Positions 23,001 to 36,291 are shown, counted from the stretch's first letter. The stretch: DNA of 64,000 nucleotides from Rallus limicola (GCA_022605955.1 JAKCOZ010000018.1:1186001-1250000); one strand, 5' to 3'. Translations and numbers: made by a program. The notes: a model not told the origin generated them from the sequence alone.

Positions 23001-25699
23001 CTCCCACAGGCCCTTGTACCACTACCTAAGAAGCAAAAGTTCCCAGAACGTCGTCTCCCAGAGACATACCCCATGCTAAGTCCCTGGCACAGATGATGCA
23101 GGGTGAGCAGCCTGGAAGGTTGTTTCTGTACCAAAACCGACGCAGTGTGAAGTGCTCATCATCTTCATCAGGTTTCACACCAAGAGTGCTGAATTATTTA
23201 GTTTATGTCAGCCTGTAAGCACTGAAAACTGTATCACTTCAGAAATATTTTGTTTTCAAAAGCAGCATCTTTGTCAAACTGATAATGTCTGTGGGCATTA
23301 GTGCCCAGCATAACAGAACAGCTCTCCACTGAGCAGCAGAGTCCATGACAGGAAAATCCATCCAGGCTTTCAAACCATGTCCATCACGTCAGCATTCAAG
23401 CATCTTAAAACTGACAGAAACAATATTAAAAAAGAAAGCGTAGATTATCTCAAGGCAGAATTTTTATCAACATCTTTATCATAAATATGGATCGGTCTGC
23501 CATATTAATTCACATCTCTTCCCACAAAAGAGCTGCTTTCATTAAAGGGCTGTGCAAGAGCCCTTTCAAACACACAGATACTTGCTATCAAGAAGTTTCA
23601 CAGCCATGTGAAAATCCACACACGTCCCTTCCCAAGCTTGGATCTTGGGTGGGAATACAAAACTGTGGATCAACATCATTAATAGGTAAATTCAGGATGA
23701 ACACACAGCTCCATCCTGCAAGTTACACAAGCGTGTCAGGAGCAGAAATACTCTCTGCTGGTAGTTCTTAAAACAAAATACTCTCTCCCAAGAGATACAT
23801 GATAAGCTAGGCACTTTCATGGCCATTCATTTTCAAGCATCAGAAATGCTCAAGGAAGCTTAGGAGAGCAAACCAGTGCCATTAATTTGAGAAAGCACAA
23901 GTACTTTGGAGTAGTACATTTCTGTAAGCACACTAAACATGAAAACATGGTACAAAACAAGCATTTAGCAAGCTCTGAGACCACCAAGTCTAAAACCAGA
24001 AGTGTTGAGACACAATTCAGATACACTGAGAGCCAAACCATGCTGCCCAGCATGCAAGAGCTCCAAGGAAGCAGTGCAGCAGCCAGGGGTTCTGCCACTT
24101 TGCTTACCTTCAACTTCTGCTATAACACTCCTAGATTTTAATCTGATTTACATTAAAAGAAATACAACCCACCACCCCCAAACACACCCAGCTACAGTAC
24201 TCGACCACTTGAGACCAAACAGAAGATGAAAAGCAGGGGAGAGAAAGAAAGAAAGCAAAAATGGAAAGCTTAGCTGAAATAATCTGTGCCTGGAACGCCT
24301 GCTCTGAAACCAGCCCCAAATGGTTTTTCTCCATTTGCTGCCAAGCACCTCTAATGCAATCCAGACAGTCAAGGACACAGTCAGAATGTTAATATGAAAG
24401 CATTAAAATTCCCATTGAAATAGGACCTGTCAAGCTGCTTTATGTAACATGATTTATCGTTTCCAAATGTAGTAACAAGGGATTTTATTGTACAAGAGCA
24501 TGTTGTACACAACGGGGCTCCGGGTTCACGTTCCACACTAGCCAAACTGGAATTTCTCACAAAGGTTTGGGCAAGTACAGGTCCAAGTTAGTGGTGTATG
24601 TATGAAAGGGTAGCTACAGGCCTCACAAGCTGTTGGGGTGCAGAACAGGCTTGAAGCAAGAGCTCCCTGCACGTTTCTGTGCATACTGAACAGAAACGGA
24701 CCCCTCTGCTGGTGGCTGTCGGCTGGCTCCGTAACAGCGCTTATGGAACAGAGCTGAACTGCCCCTGGCCCTCAAGGCACAATCAAACCTTGAGGAAGTT
24801 TAGTTCCTGTCTTACATGTCAACTGGATAACCGGTATCTCCTGCAAGATCAACAGTCCAACTGAGAGCAGGCTGAAGACTGCCGGTGAAGTTTCTGACTG
24901 ACACCCTGCACTTTCTAACCTGCTAAACCTCAGTCTCAACCCCCCACCCCCACCCCACCTCCTGGATCTACCACATTTAACACGGCAGCTAACGCCAAGG
25001 CAAGCTGCCCCAGTTCCACGGCACCACCACCCAGAGTTACTGCACACACACATACCCTGTCACAGGTCTGTGGACTTCTGTCTGTTAGCATGTTTTTGTA
25101 CCTCTTCATTCTACACCCCAGCATCCCACAAACACAGAAACATTTCAGCTCTACCAGCACACTGTTCTTACCTTACACATTCAGTCTGAGCAGCTTAGCT
25201 AATGTAACAGCGATGAAAACCACACGCATACATCTGAGGCAGAGTTGGCTGGTACCGTAAGGAAAAGCAAGGACACAGACAAGAACTGTACCTGTCTCCT
25301 ACACAGAGGGAAGCATCACAGCAGCTGCCAGCACAGAGGCAACGCTGGGATAAACTGGTAGTAGCATCAAAATATTCTACTTTTATTTAGAGCGAACTGC
25401 AGCCAGTCAATGCCCACCCAACACAAGGCTATGGAGTGAGGCACAAGAGATTGTTTCTGTTGGATTGCTGACTGCAGGACTCACAGGTTTCTTACTAGCC
25501 TCTTCACTGGGGTACTGTTCATCTGGAACATCATTCAAGTTTCACCATCTTCCCTGCCTACTGACATCCAACTAAACATAAATGTGTTTGAGTTTTGTTT
25601 ATTTAATTACTAAGATACAGACCAAGAATGCCTGGGTGCAGAAACATCACACAAAGATCTCCATCTTGCCATCAGTTAGCTATGACTGATGTGGTCAAT
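14063..25699. other. CTNNA1 intron 7, long non-coding stretch
   Basis: No coding exon is found on either strand. A short (ATCC)n run lies at 14927-14949 and a 19-bp triple tandem at 18479-18535. A C-rich tract at 24939-24961 is G-rich on the CTNNA1 sense strand. The longest open frame (minus, 15792-16274, 160 codons) has no domain, no conserved composition and no splice context, and I treat it as chance. Other parts show nothing I can identify. Confidence 0.6.
18479..18535. repeat. 19-bp tandem repeat, three identical copies
   Basis: The unit CCACTGTACCCAGATGAGC occurs three times head to tail with no mismatch. It lies deep in CTNNA1 intron 7. The perfect identity suggests recent duplication and possibly a length polymorphism. 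Confidence 0.97.
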
Positions 25700-26120
25700 T
25701 TCACAGACTCAACAGAATCCCCAGGTGGGAAAAGACCTTTAAGATCATCAAGTTCCTGCCCAGTGCAAACCCATATCCCTGAGCATCTCATCAACCCATC
25801 TGCTAAACACACCCAGGGCCAGTGACTCAGCCCCTCCCTGGGCAGCCTGTTCATGGCCTGATGACACTTTCGGGGAAGAACTTTTCCCTAAGGTCTGACC
25901 AGACCCTGTCCTGGCACAGCTTGAGCCCATCCCCCTTGTCCCATCACCCATCACTTGGGTGAAGAGACCAACCCCCACCTCTCTACACCCTCCTGTCAGG
26001 TCAATGTAGGTGGTGATAAGGTCTTCCCTCCTCTTCTCCAAGCACCCCCAGTGTCCCCAGCTGTTCCTCAGAAGATTTGCTGTTCTCCAGCCCCTTCACC
26101 AACTCGGTTGCCCTTTAATT
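25700..26120 (-). mobile_element. CR1 LINE 3' region, minus orientation
   Basis: Read on the plus strand this is the reverse complement of CR1: a GGGAAAAGACCTTTAAGATC start, CTCCCTGGGCAGCCTGTTC in the middle, GAAGAACTTTTCCCTAAGG, CATCCCCCTTGTCCCATCAC, and TTCACCAACTCGGTTGCCC near the far end. It is truncated and mutated, with no coding capacity. It inserted in the same orientation as CTNNA1 transcription. Confidence 0.9.
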
Positions 26121-26999
26121 TATTGCATTCCAGGCAGCTGATCACAAATCCAAGACCCTGCACCACTGGGCTTTTACCATGCAGGGCGGAATTGATAGTG
26201 AAAATTGGTAGGCCTTCCCATCCTTGCTCTGCCATTCAGTACTAGCAGCAAGAAAGAACCTTGCTCCAAATAATGAAAGCCCCATGTGCAGAGACATGCT
26301 CATGTTTGCTGTTTCAATCCAAGAGGGACCTGCAATATGAGCTTAAAAAGGAAAACTATTTTCTGATGGAATTGTGAGAAGTGAGCAAAAGCCATAATGG
26401 AACCAGCTCTCCCCAGGCGAAGCGCAAAGCGAGGGGGAAGCTGAAGGATCAGCTGCTGCGATTAAGGGACAAGCAGATGGTGGTTTAGGGAATGTGGCTT
26501 CTAAAGCAAGAGGCTGGGTAATAAAAAGGCAGATGAAGTTCAGTGGACATTGGTAATAAGCCATGCAGAAGGGGAAGACCATCTAACTTAATGTTCACAG
26601 AACAGACTCAACCACTGTGACTCAGAGGCTCAATCTCGAAGGTGGCAGTTTCATGAAGATGCCACCTCAGTGCTCAGCAGCCATCCTGAGGCCAAGTGCC
26701 AAGTGTTATTAGTACAGGGCCACAGAATTAACCCTGACATTGCCATGCCTCTATATAGTGCACCTGAATCCTGAGTGGCAGGTGCAGTTCTGGTCCCCTA
26801 AATCTCAAAGGGAAGGCACAGGAGGAGACTGAGGAATGTGCTGACACCAGCATTTTGGCTCAGATCAGAAGCCTGGGTTTGAAGCCCAATTCCTGATCAC
26901 TGCTGTTTTGCACACTGTGGTTCTTATGCCCAAGCTCTGACACAAGAGCTGGATCACCTATCTCCAAGTGAACCTAAACAAGGAAATAGTCACACTAAA
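26121..26999. other. CTNNA1 intron 7 spacer between two CR1 copies
   Basis: No exon is seen. A stretch near 26779-26830 (GGTGCAGTTCTGGTCCCC and following) weakly resembles an internal 3' part of CR1 and could be a further, older piece of the copy at 27000. The rest is unassigned. Confidence 0.45.
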
Positions 27000-27444
27000 T
27001 GTTGGGACTGTGGAGATGATCAGGAGGCTGGAGCACCTTTCCTGTGAATACAGGCTGGTGAGTTGGGCTGGTTCAGCCTGGAGAAGAGAAGGTTCCAGAA
27101 AGATCTAATTGCAGCCTACCAATACTTAAAGGGCCCTACAGGAACATGGAGAGGGGCTGGTCACCAAGGAGTGCAGGGACAGGACAAGGGGCGATGGCTT
27201 CAAGCTGAGAGAGGGCAGGGTTAGGTGAGACATTAGGAAGAAATTCTTCACTCTGAGGGTGGAGAAGCCCTGGCACAGGGTGCCCAGAGAGGCTGTGGGA
27301 GCCCCTGGATCCCTGGAGGTCTTCAAGGCCAGGCTGGATGGAGTTTTCAGCAATGTGGGCTATTGAGGGTATCCCTGCCCATGGCAGAGGGTTTGAACTA
27401 GATGATCTTTGAGGTCCTTTCCAATCCAAGCACTCTATGATCCT
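27000..27444 (+). mobile_element. CR1 LINE 3' region, plus orientation
   Basis: This is the best-preserved CR1 copy in the window. It runs from GATGATCAGGAGGCTGGAGC through a TTCAGCCTGGAGAAGAGAAGG block, GGACAAGGGGCGATGGCTTC, GACATTAGGAAGAAATTCTT, GTGCCCAGAGAGGCTGTGGG and GAACTAGATGATCTTTGAGG to a CTCTATGATCC tail. It is 5'-truncated with no intact reverse transcriptase. It lies antisense to CTNNA1 and opposite to the CR1 at 25.7-26.1 kb. Confidence 0.93.
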
Positions 27445-30400
27445 AACTAGCACCCAGCCCACAGGACAAGGCTATAACCCACCAATGCAAACTTCTGTGA
27501 AGCCCAGCTAAGTGTGGGAATCAAGTCCTATCCCACACTACAAATCCTAATGTACCATGCTGTTTGATAACAAGGGTGTAGCTGAAGCTGAGAAGAGGTG
27601 CTGAGTTACAGCAAGCACCCAATATAACCAGGCACTTTGTTCTGGGGAAGACAGGAGTCTCTTATACCATTTGGCTGTGAAACAACTGGTATAGGAAGGG
27701 ATGAGCAGGAAGCAAGTAACTGTTCAAGGTTTGTTCAAAAAGAGATGGAGGAACCATCCAACAGGAACAGGCAGAAGGTTGTTCTGCTTCACAAGGAGAT
27801 GCTTCTTCAGGCATCACCTGTTTAAGCAGGAGAACTCCTTGCTAAAGAAGATTATGGATGCTGTCATTTTATAAGGGTTCAGAAAGAAACTGGATGAAGA
27901 TTCATTGGGGAAAAGTCCAACATGAGCCATTAAAAGCACTCAGCAGTGCTAGCTCTGGAACTGCCTGAGCTGCAGACTGCCAGCACTCGGGGAACGCTTT
28001 GGGCAAGAAAAACTACACACCTCCCTTGTTACTGTCCTCTTTCTTGCATCCAACCACTATGGACCACTGATGAGACAGGACATTGGCCTTGGTATACAAG
28101 ATTTAGTGTAACCAACTTGGGCTACACTTGAAAATGGCAGGAGAGGTGTGCCAAATGGAAGAGGCAGTAAAAACCACACCAACCTGAAAAAAGGGGGTAC
28201 AGAAGTACAGAAGTCTGTAATGAAACTACTAAATGAGCAAACCTTGCCCTCCTTTTAGGGGCACACTCCCAAGCTTCATCACCGTGACAGCAGCTGGAGC
28301 AGGGATCAAGACACCCCACAACTCCATTTGTTACTGAGAACTTCTATTCAGATAAAAACTTCTGCCACACACTGAAACTCAGCCTGCAACGCTTGCAAGC
28401 TTACAGACCCTGGGGGACTGGCCCAGAGACACAGTTAAACCACAGGTCCAAAGCACCAATCTCCCAATTACAAACCACCTAGGAAACAGCCTTTTTACTG
28501 CTCTGCCAGGGATCTGAAAGAAACCACAAAAGCTAGAGGAAGTCACAAAACCAGAAGGCATTTAAAATCAAAAGAGATCTGCCTCAAGACATTCCCCTGC
28601 TTAAGCCTTCCCAGTGCATTCCTCAAGCCATCTTCCTTCTGAATTTTTACATTCATCCAACAAATACCTCTATTCCAGCACTCCGATAAGATTTATGATG
28701 CACCACAAGTGCTGTGCAATTAACAGATTTAATGCCTGATTCATTTCCTTCTTCAAAGGGAGACTGGAGAAAAGCACAACAGGAGATGGCTGGGTACTGT
28801 AGCTGTGGGTTTATCATACATATACATGATATGACATTTCTTCTAGCACTACTGTAAGTCAGCACATCTCTACTCTTCCTGTAGATGTATCAAACCTTTT
28901 CCACTGTTTAGATTCCCAGCTATTATTCATTCTTCAGCTTAATCACCGAAGGGTTTTTTCCCTACCCTCAGTATGGATTTTTTACACACCATCCCACATT
29001 TTCACCATAATTTATCAATTGCTTTTTCCACTCCATTTCACTGAATTTCTAATCTCATTTCCCCAACTACGCTGTCTACAATCATAACATAGCAGTGACT
29101 TTAAAAAATTCAGCATGCTCCACAAATTTCACAATGTGTTAAAAGAGATAACACAGGGAATACATTCTTTGCATCTCAGCGTGATTACTTTAACTTGCAT
29201 ATCAGAAACAACAGTACACAGCCATGGAGGAGGTCAGGCATTTCTGCAAAAGGAAGTCTTCAGTCCTACACAGGTACTGACCAACTTCCAGCAAGAGAAA
29301 TGCCACCAAGTCTTACATGCAAGACCGAGCATTTACCTCTCCCACGTTTTTAATTAGCATTTGGTGGATGTTTTATTCTGAATCATGCCAACGGGGCTTC
29401 GTTCCATCCAGCAGCACATTTGTTTGAGGGGTTATTACAGATGCATCATATACTAATAAAACACCCTGCTCTGAAAGGCATTTTAAACAGCAGAAATCAG
29501 CCACTTGCTTCCCAGCTGCAGTCGTAAGTTCTATATAATGTCAATGCTGAGCACAAGCTACTTTCACAAGCAATTAAGACAGACTACATGAAGTACCTAG
29601 CTCAGCCCGCAGGCTACGGAAGGCTTGGCTTTCAGTTTTGTTCAATTACTTTGTCCTTGTCTTTGGTAAACAGAAATCCTTGTTTTACTTCCTCTCTACG
29701 ACAGGCTGCATCTGTTCTCCAAAGCCCAGCACCCTGATCCACATACAGCAGCCTCTGGACCGGTGGTACCCTGCACTGAGGTACTTCCCGCCCAGAGATT
29801 GGAAGGTAAGGTACAATACATGGCGATGCTCCTAAAAAAAATGAAGAGCCTCAAACTACAAGACAAGGTCTCTCTGAACTAAGTTTCACCTCAGACATGC
29901 TCAAAGTTAAAATCAAGCCTTTACCACACTCCTTTGTCTTCAGCCAGTTTTACTTGCCACAGGGCTACAAGCCACACAGTTTGCTTAAGCCACTTCTCCT
30001 ACTTTTCTTATGAAATCAGCTTTAACAGTATTAAATTTAAAGACTAGTCATAGTCTAAATCTTACAATACCCACCCTCATCTCTCAAGGCAGCAAGAGCT
30101 GTTCAGATTAAAACCCACTGAGGTTAGAACAAAGAGGCAATGGAGGGAAGTCCAATATTCTATCATGACGCCCTCAAACACAACAGCTCATCCACATGAC
30201 ATGACACTCCAACTGCAGAAACTCTCAGGCTTCAAATACTGAGTGCACATTAAATGTCTAAACACTGGGAAACACTGCTCAGGGTCCAGCACTTATACCA
30301 AACTGTTCTCAGGATTTCATACTAAATATTTAACTTCATACATCGCCTCCACTCAAACTGAGCAGCGACAGTAATTAACTTGATTCTGAGAATCTATGCC

Positions 30401-30790
30401 TTTAGCTAAAAAGATGACAGTTCAACGTTCCAAGCTTCAACAGAAGCAAAGTCCTACTTTTCCCATAAGCCAAGTTACCTTACATAAACTAAGGTGGAAA
30501 CAGACTTAATTCTATTGACTTTCTATGTCAGCCAATATTAACAACCATAAAAACGGTGCTGAAGGGTTAGCACTATGATGACAATCACTTGGAAGAAGAG
30601 AGATCAATTTTAAGATAAGCATCACTGACAATTTAAGTGTGTTTGATCCTGCCTCCCGAAAAACCTTTCGGGAATACTGGTTACTGTTCAAACTCTGTCT
30701 GGGAACAGAACACATGAGCTTCGATTCCACATTTTAGATAATCACATGGACTTAAAACCCACACAAACTGAACAAACAGAAGATACTCAC
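27445..30790. other. CTNNA1 intron 7, 5' part
   Basis: This stretch runs to the intron 7 donor GTGAGT, read on the minus strand at 30790-30785. AT-rich parts lie at about 28.9-29.1 kb. No exon or repeat that I recognise. Confidence 0.6.
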
Positions 30791-30994
30791 ATTCCCCATG
30801 TATTCTGAAAGTAGATCCTGCAAGGCCTGTCGCACTGCATTACACTCGGCAACTATACGTTCCCGTCGGTCATCACGTGTGCAGGATGAATCAGCCATCA
30901 GGGCTGCTCCGCTAATGATGCTCTCCAGGCGCTCTTCCAGGGAAGGCCTGAAACGTTCTTCACTGAAGGTCGATGGATCCACAATAATTTGTTT
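30791..30994 (-). CDS. CTNNA1: CTNNA1 exon 7 (residues 286-353): start of M domain, vinculin-binding helix
   Basis: This 204-bp, phase-0 exon has a CTAG acceptor before AAA CAA ATT and a donor AAT followed by GTGAGT. It begins KQIIVDPSTFSEERFRPSLE and ends QALQDLLSEYMGN. It encodes the start of the mechanosensitive M domain of alpha-E-catenin. The helix containing RRERIVAECNAVRQALQDLL is the vinculin-binding segment, cryptic until actomyosin tension opens it. The Leu corresponding to the vinculin-contact residue known as Leu344 in human is at 343 here because of one missing Gly in exon 6. This part is nearly invariant among alpha-catenins, so paralogue assignment rests on the other exons. The next intron hosts LRRTM2. 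Confidence 0.97.
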
Positions 30995-33615
30995 CTAGTA
31001 AAATAAAGGGTTTAGAGATTAATAATCAGACCAAGCAGCGAGTTACTGTTAAATTATCATGACAGCCAATGTTTACAGTAGAGCCCCGATCGGCACAAAA
31101 GGCAAACGCCACACAACTCTGGCAGCAAGGAAGATTTTCACGAGTAGTTTTGTAGAATTACTAAAAGGTTCCCCAGCAGATTATGCTGCTAGTCATCTCT
31201 TGTGCTGCTTTGACAGCTAAACAAAACTTGGCCACAGGAAGCCTTGTTACATGAATGGCAAAAATCAAACGTGCCAGCACAAATAAGGTTCAAAGTACAG
31301 AACTCTTCTTAACTACATGTCAATTCAGACGTGCCTTCACTAGTTAACTTGTCAGATATAATTACCCCATCATGAACAAAAAACCCAAGGAAAACAAATG
31401 TCCAAAATTAGCCCTACATATAGCGCTCTGTTGTCCTAGTTTATCCAGTCTTTCCTCTCTTCACCAGTCCACAGGTAAATGCAGCAGCGGTCTCAAAGCG
31501 AAACATCAACACCAATGTTTGGAGCAGAACAGAAACCCATCTCTTCACAGCAGAAACTCTCACAGGTTTATCTTCACAGAGCCTTAGTAAGCTGAAAGAC
31601 CTAAGAGAGCCTGAGACACATAAGGCTGGAACAGCAACGCCAATGTATCTGTTTTTCAAGGGGCCAATACCACCACCAACAGAAGTCCACCAGGATGCAG
31701 CAACGTAGTATTTATCACCTTGCAAGTACTTCCAAGTGGTTTACTTAAACAGGTTTGCAATTTCTTAAGGAAAAAAATTTTGGCTGTTTCAAGCTTTGGT
31801 GATTTGGGTGGGATTTCTTCCCACTATGGGGCTGGGAGGGGAGATGTTGCTCACTCCATAACTGTTTTTTCTTTTTCAATGGGAGTTTTCACTATCAGTT
31901 TGTATGCCAGCTAACTTCAACAGCAACATCACAACCACTACTTCTCCCACCAGCCAGTATGTTTAGTCTCCCTACTGTGTAGCCACACAGCCTTCACAGC
32001 AGGATTAGAACACAGCACGTGTTCTCCAACAGGCTCTGCAGTTTTCCTGACACTTTTAGTCATGCGGATAATACAATGGTAATGCAACACCAGAACTACT
32101 ACACATTGTCAAAACCAGAGATAATCATTATCTTGTTATCTTCTGGTAGCCATTTAATATTTTACCATCACAATAAGCACACTGGAGTATCTGGGGCATG
32201 TGCCTGCAAAGCCTCTATTACAAGAGCGCAATAACACTCAAACGCTAGCAGGAAATGAAGTGCAGGGATAACATCTGCCAAGGACCTGAACACATTTGTT
32301 TTGTCAGTCTCCTTTGGCAGGAACGAGACGACAAAGCCCTCACACACGTGCGTCGACGCTGGCCTCCTGAACAAGCCCTGCTGCTATTAGGGCACCTCAC
32401 AAAGCGGAACTAAAAGCTCCATGTGAACTGCAACACTCAAAAATTAAGTCACTGGCCATATATTAGAGAGTTCACATAGTAAGATATGGCCATATATCAG
32501 AAATCACATTAAATGGTTTGAGCTAGATTAGCCAATCCATGAACCTGAACTGAATTGCTTCTTCAATTCTACGTACCTGAGTCAGTCCTTAACATCGTGC
32601 GCTGTTACAGGACCAGCCTCCACCTCTCACAGATACCTGCTCAAACCCCTGATCCTTTGGGTGCCAGCCCGAGGCACGCTCTTAACCTTACGTAGCTGAA
32701 CAGGGAGCTGATGGAATTTAAGAAAGGCAGACTTAAAACTGAAACCAGAGTCACAAAGATCAAGACAACCACGACATCCTCTCATTACCCAAGAGGTGAC
32801 AGAGAGAGGCTTCACACAGGGCACAGGGAGAACTCACGTAGGACTTTCTCTGCCATGTTTCTTTTACCAGAACAAAGTAATGAAGTGGAAGAGCAAGAGT
32901 GGCAAGAGCAAAAAAGTGAAGGTGAGCAAAGACAAAAAGTACTAAACACCTTCTGAGTGATGGCTTTGCAATATTAAATAGAGTTTCAGAAGTTAGTTAG
33001 TGCCGAGGTGTTTAAAATTCAGAGGCTGAATCAGTGGTAGACAGCAAATATTGGCTTCAAAAGGAAAGTGTTCTCAGTAAAAATGCATGGCTATCCTCAG
33101 CCAGTTGCTGAATGTGAGATAAAGAGTATGACAGATCAGTGCAACACATCAGCGTGAGACGACTTCATTCCCAACCAAAGATCATATTAAACTTCCCACT
33201 TCATGTTCTTCTCAATAGGTAGTTTGGGCAATTCCAAATACATTATTCACTTTTAATAAGTCTTTCTGTCACCTACAAGAATACATTACATAAATATATT
33301 ATGAAATAATCAATTTCAAATAAACCAAGGGCTTACATCTAATGTAGAAGTAGGCTAACTGCTATTTCAGATCTAGTTTAGCTTGACAACCTTCAATCAC
33401 CAAGAGCCACATATATAACTTTCTATATTCCATCAATCCCAGCTTGGAAAAAGACTTTTTTAAAAATAAATGCCTGCTTTACCTGGAACTTGCTGTATTT
33501 CAAAAGAAAATGATCTTTCAGGCAACATAACTAAGAGCAAGCTGCTGCTAGAAATCAGGTGCACAAACATGAGTTGGTGTTCCCATTTTTTCTACATACA
33601 GGGTTCAAAACTTAC
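30995..33615 (-). other. CTNNA1: CTNNA1 intron 6
   Basis: The donor is GTAAGT after GAT (minus strand from 33615) and the acceptor is TACTAG before 30994. No exon, RNA gene or clear transposon was found inside. Confidence 0.8.
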
Positions 33616-33882
33616 ATCAAAGTTGTTCAGAGCATAAGCCAGCTCTCCACCTCCACCCTGCTGCTGGGCAGCATCATCTGAGGCAGTAGCTTGAGCAGCG
33701 TTGGAGATGCCCGTGACCGCCTGCTGAAGCTGTTTGTAGATCAGGTCCCTGTTGGCTTTGTAAGCGGCTACATCTGGGTGCTGCAGACAGGCCTGGGACG
33801 CCGTGTACAGAATGGGAACGTTCTTCTGCAGAATTCCCCTGGCTGCCGCCATCTGATCCCGGTGACCCACATCTTTCAACTC
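33616..33882 (-). CDS. CTNNA1: CTNNA1 exon 6 (residues 197-285): end of N domain and Gly-rich linker
   Basis: This 267-bp, phase-0 exon has an AATAG acceptor before GAG TTG AAA and a donor GAT followed by GTAAGT. It encodes ELKDVGHRDQMAAARGILQK, then YTASQACLQHPDVAAYKANR and DLIYKQLQQAVTGISNAAQA, ending QQQGGGGELAYALNNFD. The HPDVAAYKANRDLIYKQ signature is CTNNA1-type rather than CTNNA2-type. It completes the four-helix N domain that dimerises or binds beta-catenin, and enters the flexible linker to the M domain. The linker has four consecutive Gly; from memory the mammalian protein has five, so numbering is one lower downstream. Confidence 0.97.
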
Positions 33883-36291
33883 CTATTAAGAAAATTAAAG
33901 GGAAAAAAAGCACTTGAGAAGTTTCCCCACATTTAACATCCATCCACTGTCTCCCTGCAAGTTCTTTGCCTCCTGTGCTCAAATCCAGCTTCCTCCTGCC
34001 CAACTGTCCCTGTTCTTAAGAGCTCAATTAATTTCAAAGCCAGAACAGCTTCACGGAGACAAGAGAAGCAGTACTGTCAGGCAAGTCACAGCTCCACAAT
34101 TCAAGGTCTGAGGTTGGAGTTTTTGGTCCTCTCCACAGGACCAGCATTTTGAAAGCCAACGTACACCTGTGAATCAGGAGGACACAGAAGTTACAAGCAC
34201 ACATTTTTCTCCCTACTCCTTCCAGTTTGCATTACATGAAAACAAGAAAAAAAACCCCACAACAAACCCATGCAGAATGAAGCAAAAAACCCACAAAGAA
34301 ACCTAAATCCTCAAAACAGACCACTTTACGTTTTTAGATAAAAAATAGCTTGGTTCTTCAGTTAACTATCAAACAAACAGGAGGCTTCCCCTGCAATCTA
34401 CTCTCGCACTCACACGAGAAGTAAGATCTTCTGGAATTTAAACTCCGAGCCTCACAACTAGAATGTTTTCTTTAATCACACCTAGAAGATTGAGTTTACT
34501 CTCCTCAAGAGACTCAGGTACTTAATTTTAGAACAGCAAGTATATCATCTCATTCAACTTCTTGTTCTTCTCCAATGAGATGAAATTAATCCAATGACTG
34601 TAATTACTGCTCATTTAAGATTAAAGAGCAAGTCCATACGTCTTTTCCCAAACACTCACTGCTGCGATGCTCTAAAGCGCCATCACCTCTGTTTTTGGAA
34701 TAAAAGCATGATGATTAGGTAAGGCTTCTATGGTCCAGCCTGAGCAGTAAGTTTATAAAAGGAAGAACAAAACACTTATTAGCAGTATCGTAATTTTCCA
34801 GTCCCCAAATCTAACAGAGGTGATGAAAACAAAGAGGACTGGCTCACTGAGAAAGGAAATAAAGACTCTCACAGACTCTTCAGAATGGATGGGTAATACA
34901 CGACCTCTGTAAGATGCACACTAAGCAGGGAGGGCATTCCAAGCAGGCTTACAGATTTACAGATTTAGTACAACCACTTCCCATGGTGTGGAGCAATCCA
35001 TCACAAAGCCATTTAGAGCATTTATTGCATTGCCATCACAACCCCGTGCCCATTTACTGCAATCAGATTTTAGATACATAACCACCCGGCAATCCATTTC
35101 TGGCTGTACCCAGTTGATTTGCAAAGATGAATCTGTGCAAAAGAAAGCCCCAAACCCAGCAGTGTCAGGGGTACATAAGCAGTTTTGGTTTGTATGTATC
35201 AGCAGAGCAAACAAACAAAGATGCTCCGCAGGAATTATTTTATTTCTGATAAAGGGGACTGCCCACAGCTCTGCATGCTTTGAAAGCTTACCTACACAGG
35301 AGTGAGTCACAGCAGCACTGCTCAACAAAACATCTCACATGCGATTTAAGGTTAACCACAAGCTATCCAAACACAGAACCCATACTAACAAACTGGAGTT
35401 TAAATCCCTCCTCAGGTGGGCATTTTGGTGCAAGACCAGCCAGAATCACCGCTGGCTTCCTTGGAAAGTGCTGTAATTCAGTGCTGCTTTGTTTAAGTGG
35501 ATGCATTCAGTCCTAACTCTGCACTAACTAGTGCCGTCTGGTCACAAGTGCACCAGGCACCCAGTCACACCTCGATTCTCCTTCCTTACCCACAACCTCC
35601 CTGCTTCACAGTGGGAAGCTGTGGTGGTTCAGCCCCAAGCAGTGGCTGAGCACTACACACCACTCACTCCCTGAGGGAAGCAGACAGAGCCTCCATGGGT
35701 TGGGATAAGGACAGTTTGCTGACAGGGTCACCATGAAAGATCAGTAACAGCCTCTGCCAAATATCACTTACACCCCATGATAACACAGAGTACCTTATCA
35801 ACCAAGAGTACGGCCCAAAACAAGAACCAACCCAACACCCTGGTTGCACTTGGACTGCCCTGGAGGCACCAGGAGCACCACTCCCACACCAGCTCCTTTA
35901 TGGGGCAGTGATGTCTGGAGGGCTGGAAACAGATGGGGATAACTCAGCTCCTCTGTTCTGGCTGCCTGGGAAGGTGAGCTCTGGCCTGATCTGAATCAGG
36001 ACAGAAGCACAAGTCTTGGGAAGCAGCATTTCGTTAGGGTACTACAGCACTGCCACAAGCGAACACATTGCGTCAGAAGCAGCACGCTACAGCTGAGCGC
36101 ACTTTCTACTTACCAGGGAAGCTCAAATTTCCTAAACACAGTGCAGTGCAACACAAAGTACTCAGCAATAAAAGCAAAATAAAAAAAAACCAACACTATT
36201 AGCAGCAATAGAACCATCCAAGAACAGCAAGGTTGCCTTATTTTGGAAAAGCAGAAATAATGCACAGAAGGAAGAGATGCCATCACTGTAC
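33883..36291 (-). other. CTNNA1: CTNNA1 intron 5
   Basis: The donor is CAG followed by GTACAG (weaker than the other CTNNA1 donors here) and the acceptor is AATAG before 33882. It contains a degenerate LTR at 35620-36005. The rest shows no exon or identifiable element. Confidence 0.8.
35620..36005 (-). mobile_element. Degenerate solo LTR of a bird ERVL-like endogenous retrovirus, minus orientation
   Basis: The left edge TGTGGTGGTTCAGCCCCAAG and the following TGGCTGAGCACTACACACC block, then TGGGTTGGGATAAGGACAG, resemble the reverse complement of the 3' end of a common avian ERVL-type LTR. Weaker matches to its TATA region (TTTATGGGGCAGTGATGTC) follow near 35900. I see no retroviral genes next to it, so it is probably a solo LTR. 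It is diverged and its right boundary is uncertain. Orientation is the same as CTNNA1 transcription. Confidence 0.6.

Noticed and set aside
24939..24961. C-rich tract as a G-quadruplex on the minus strand
   Set aside because: Only three clear runs of three or more G are present, with the fourth being GG, so a stable quadruplex is doubtful.
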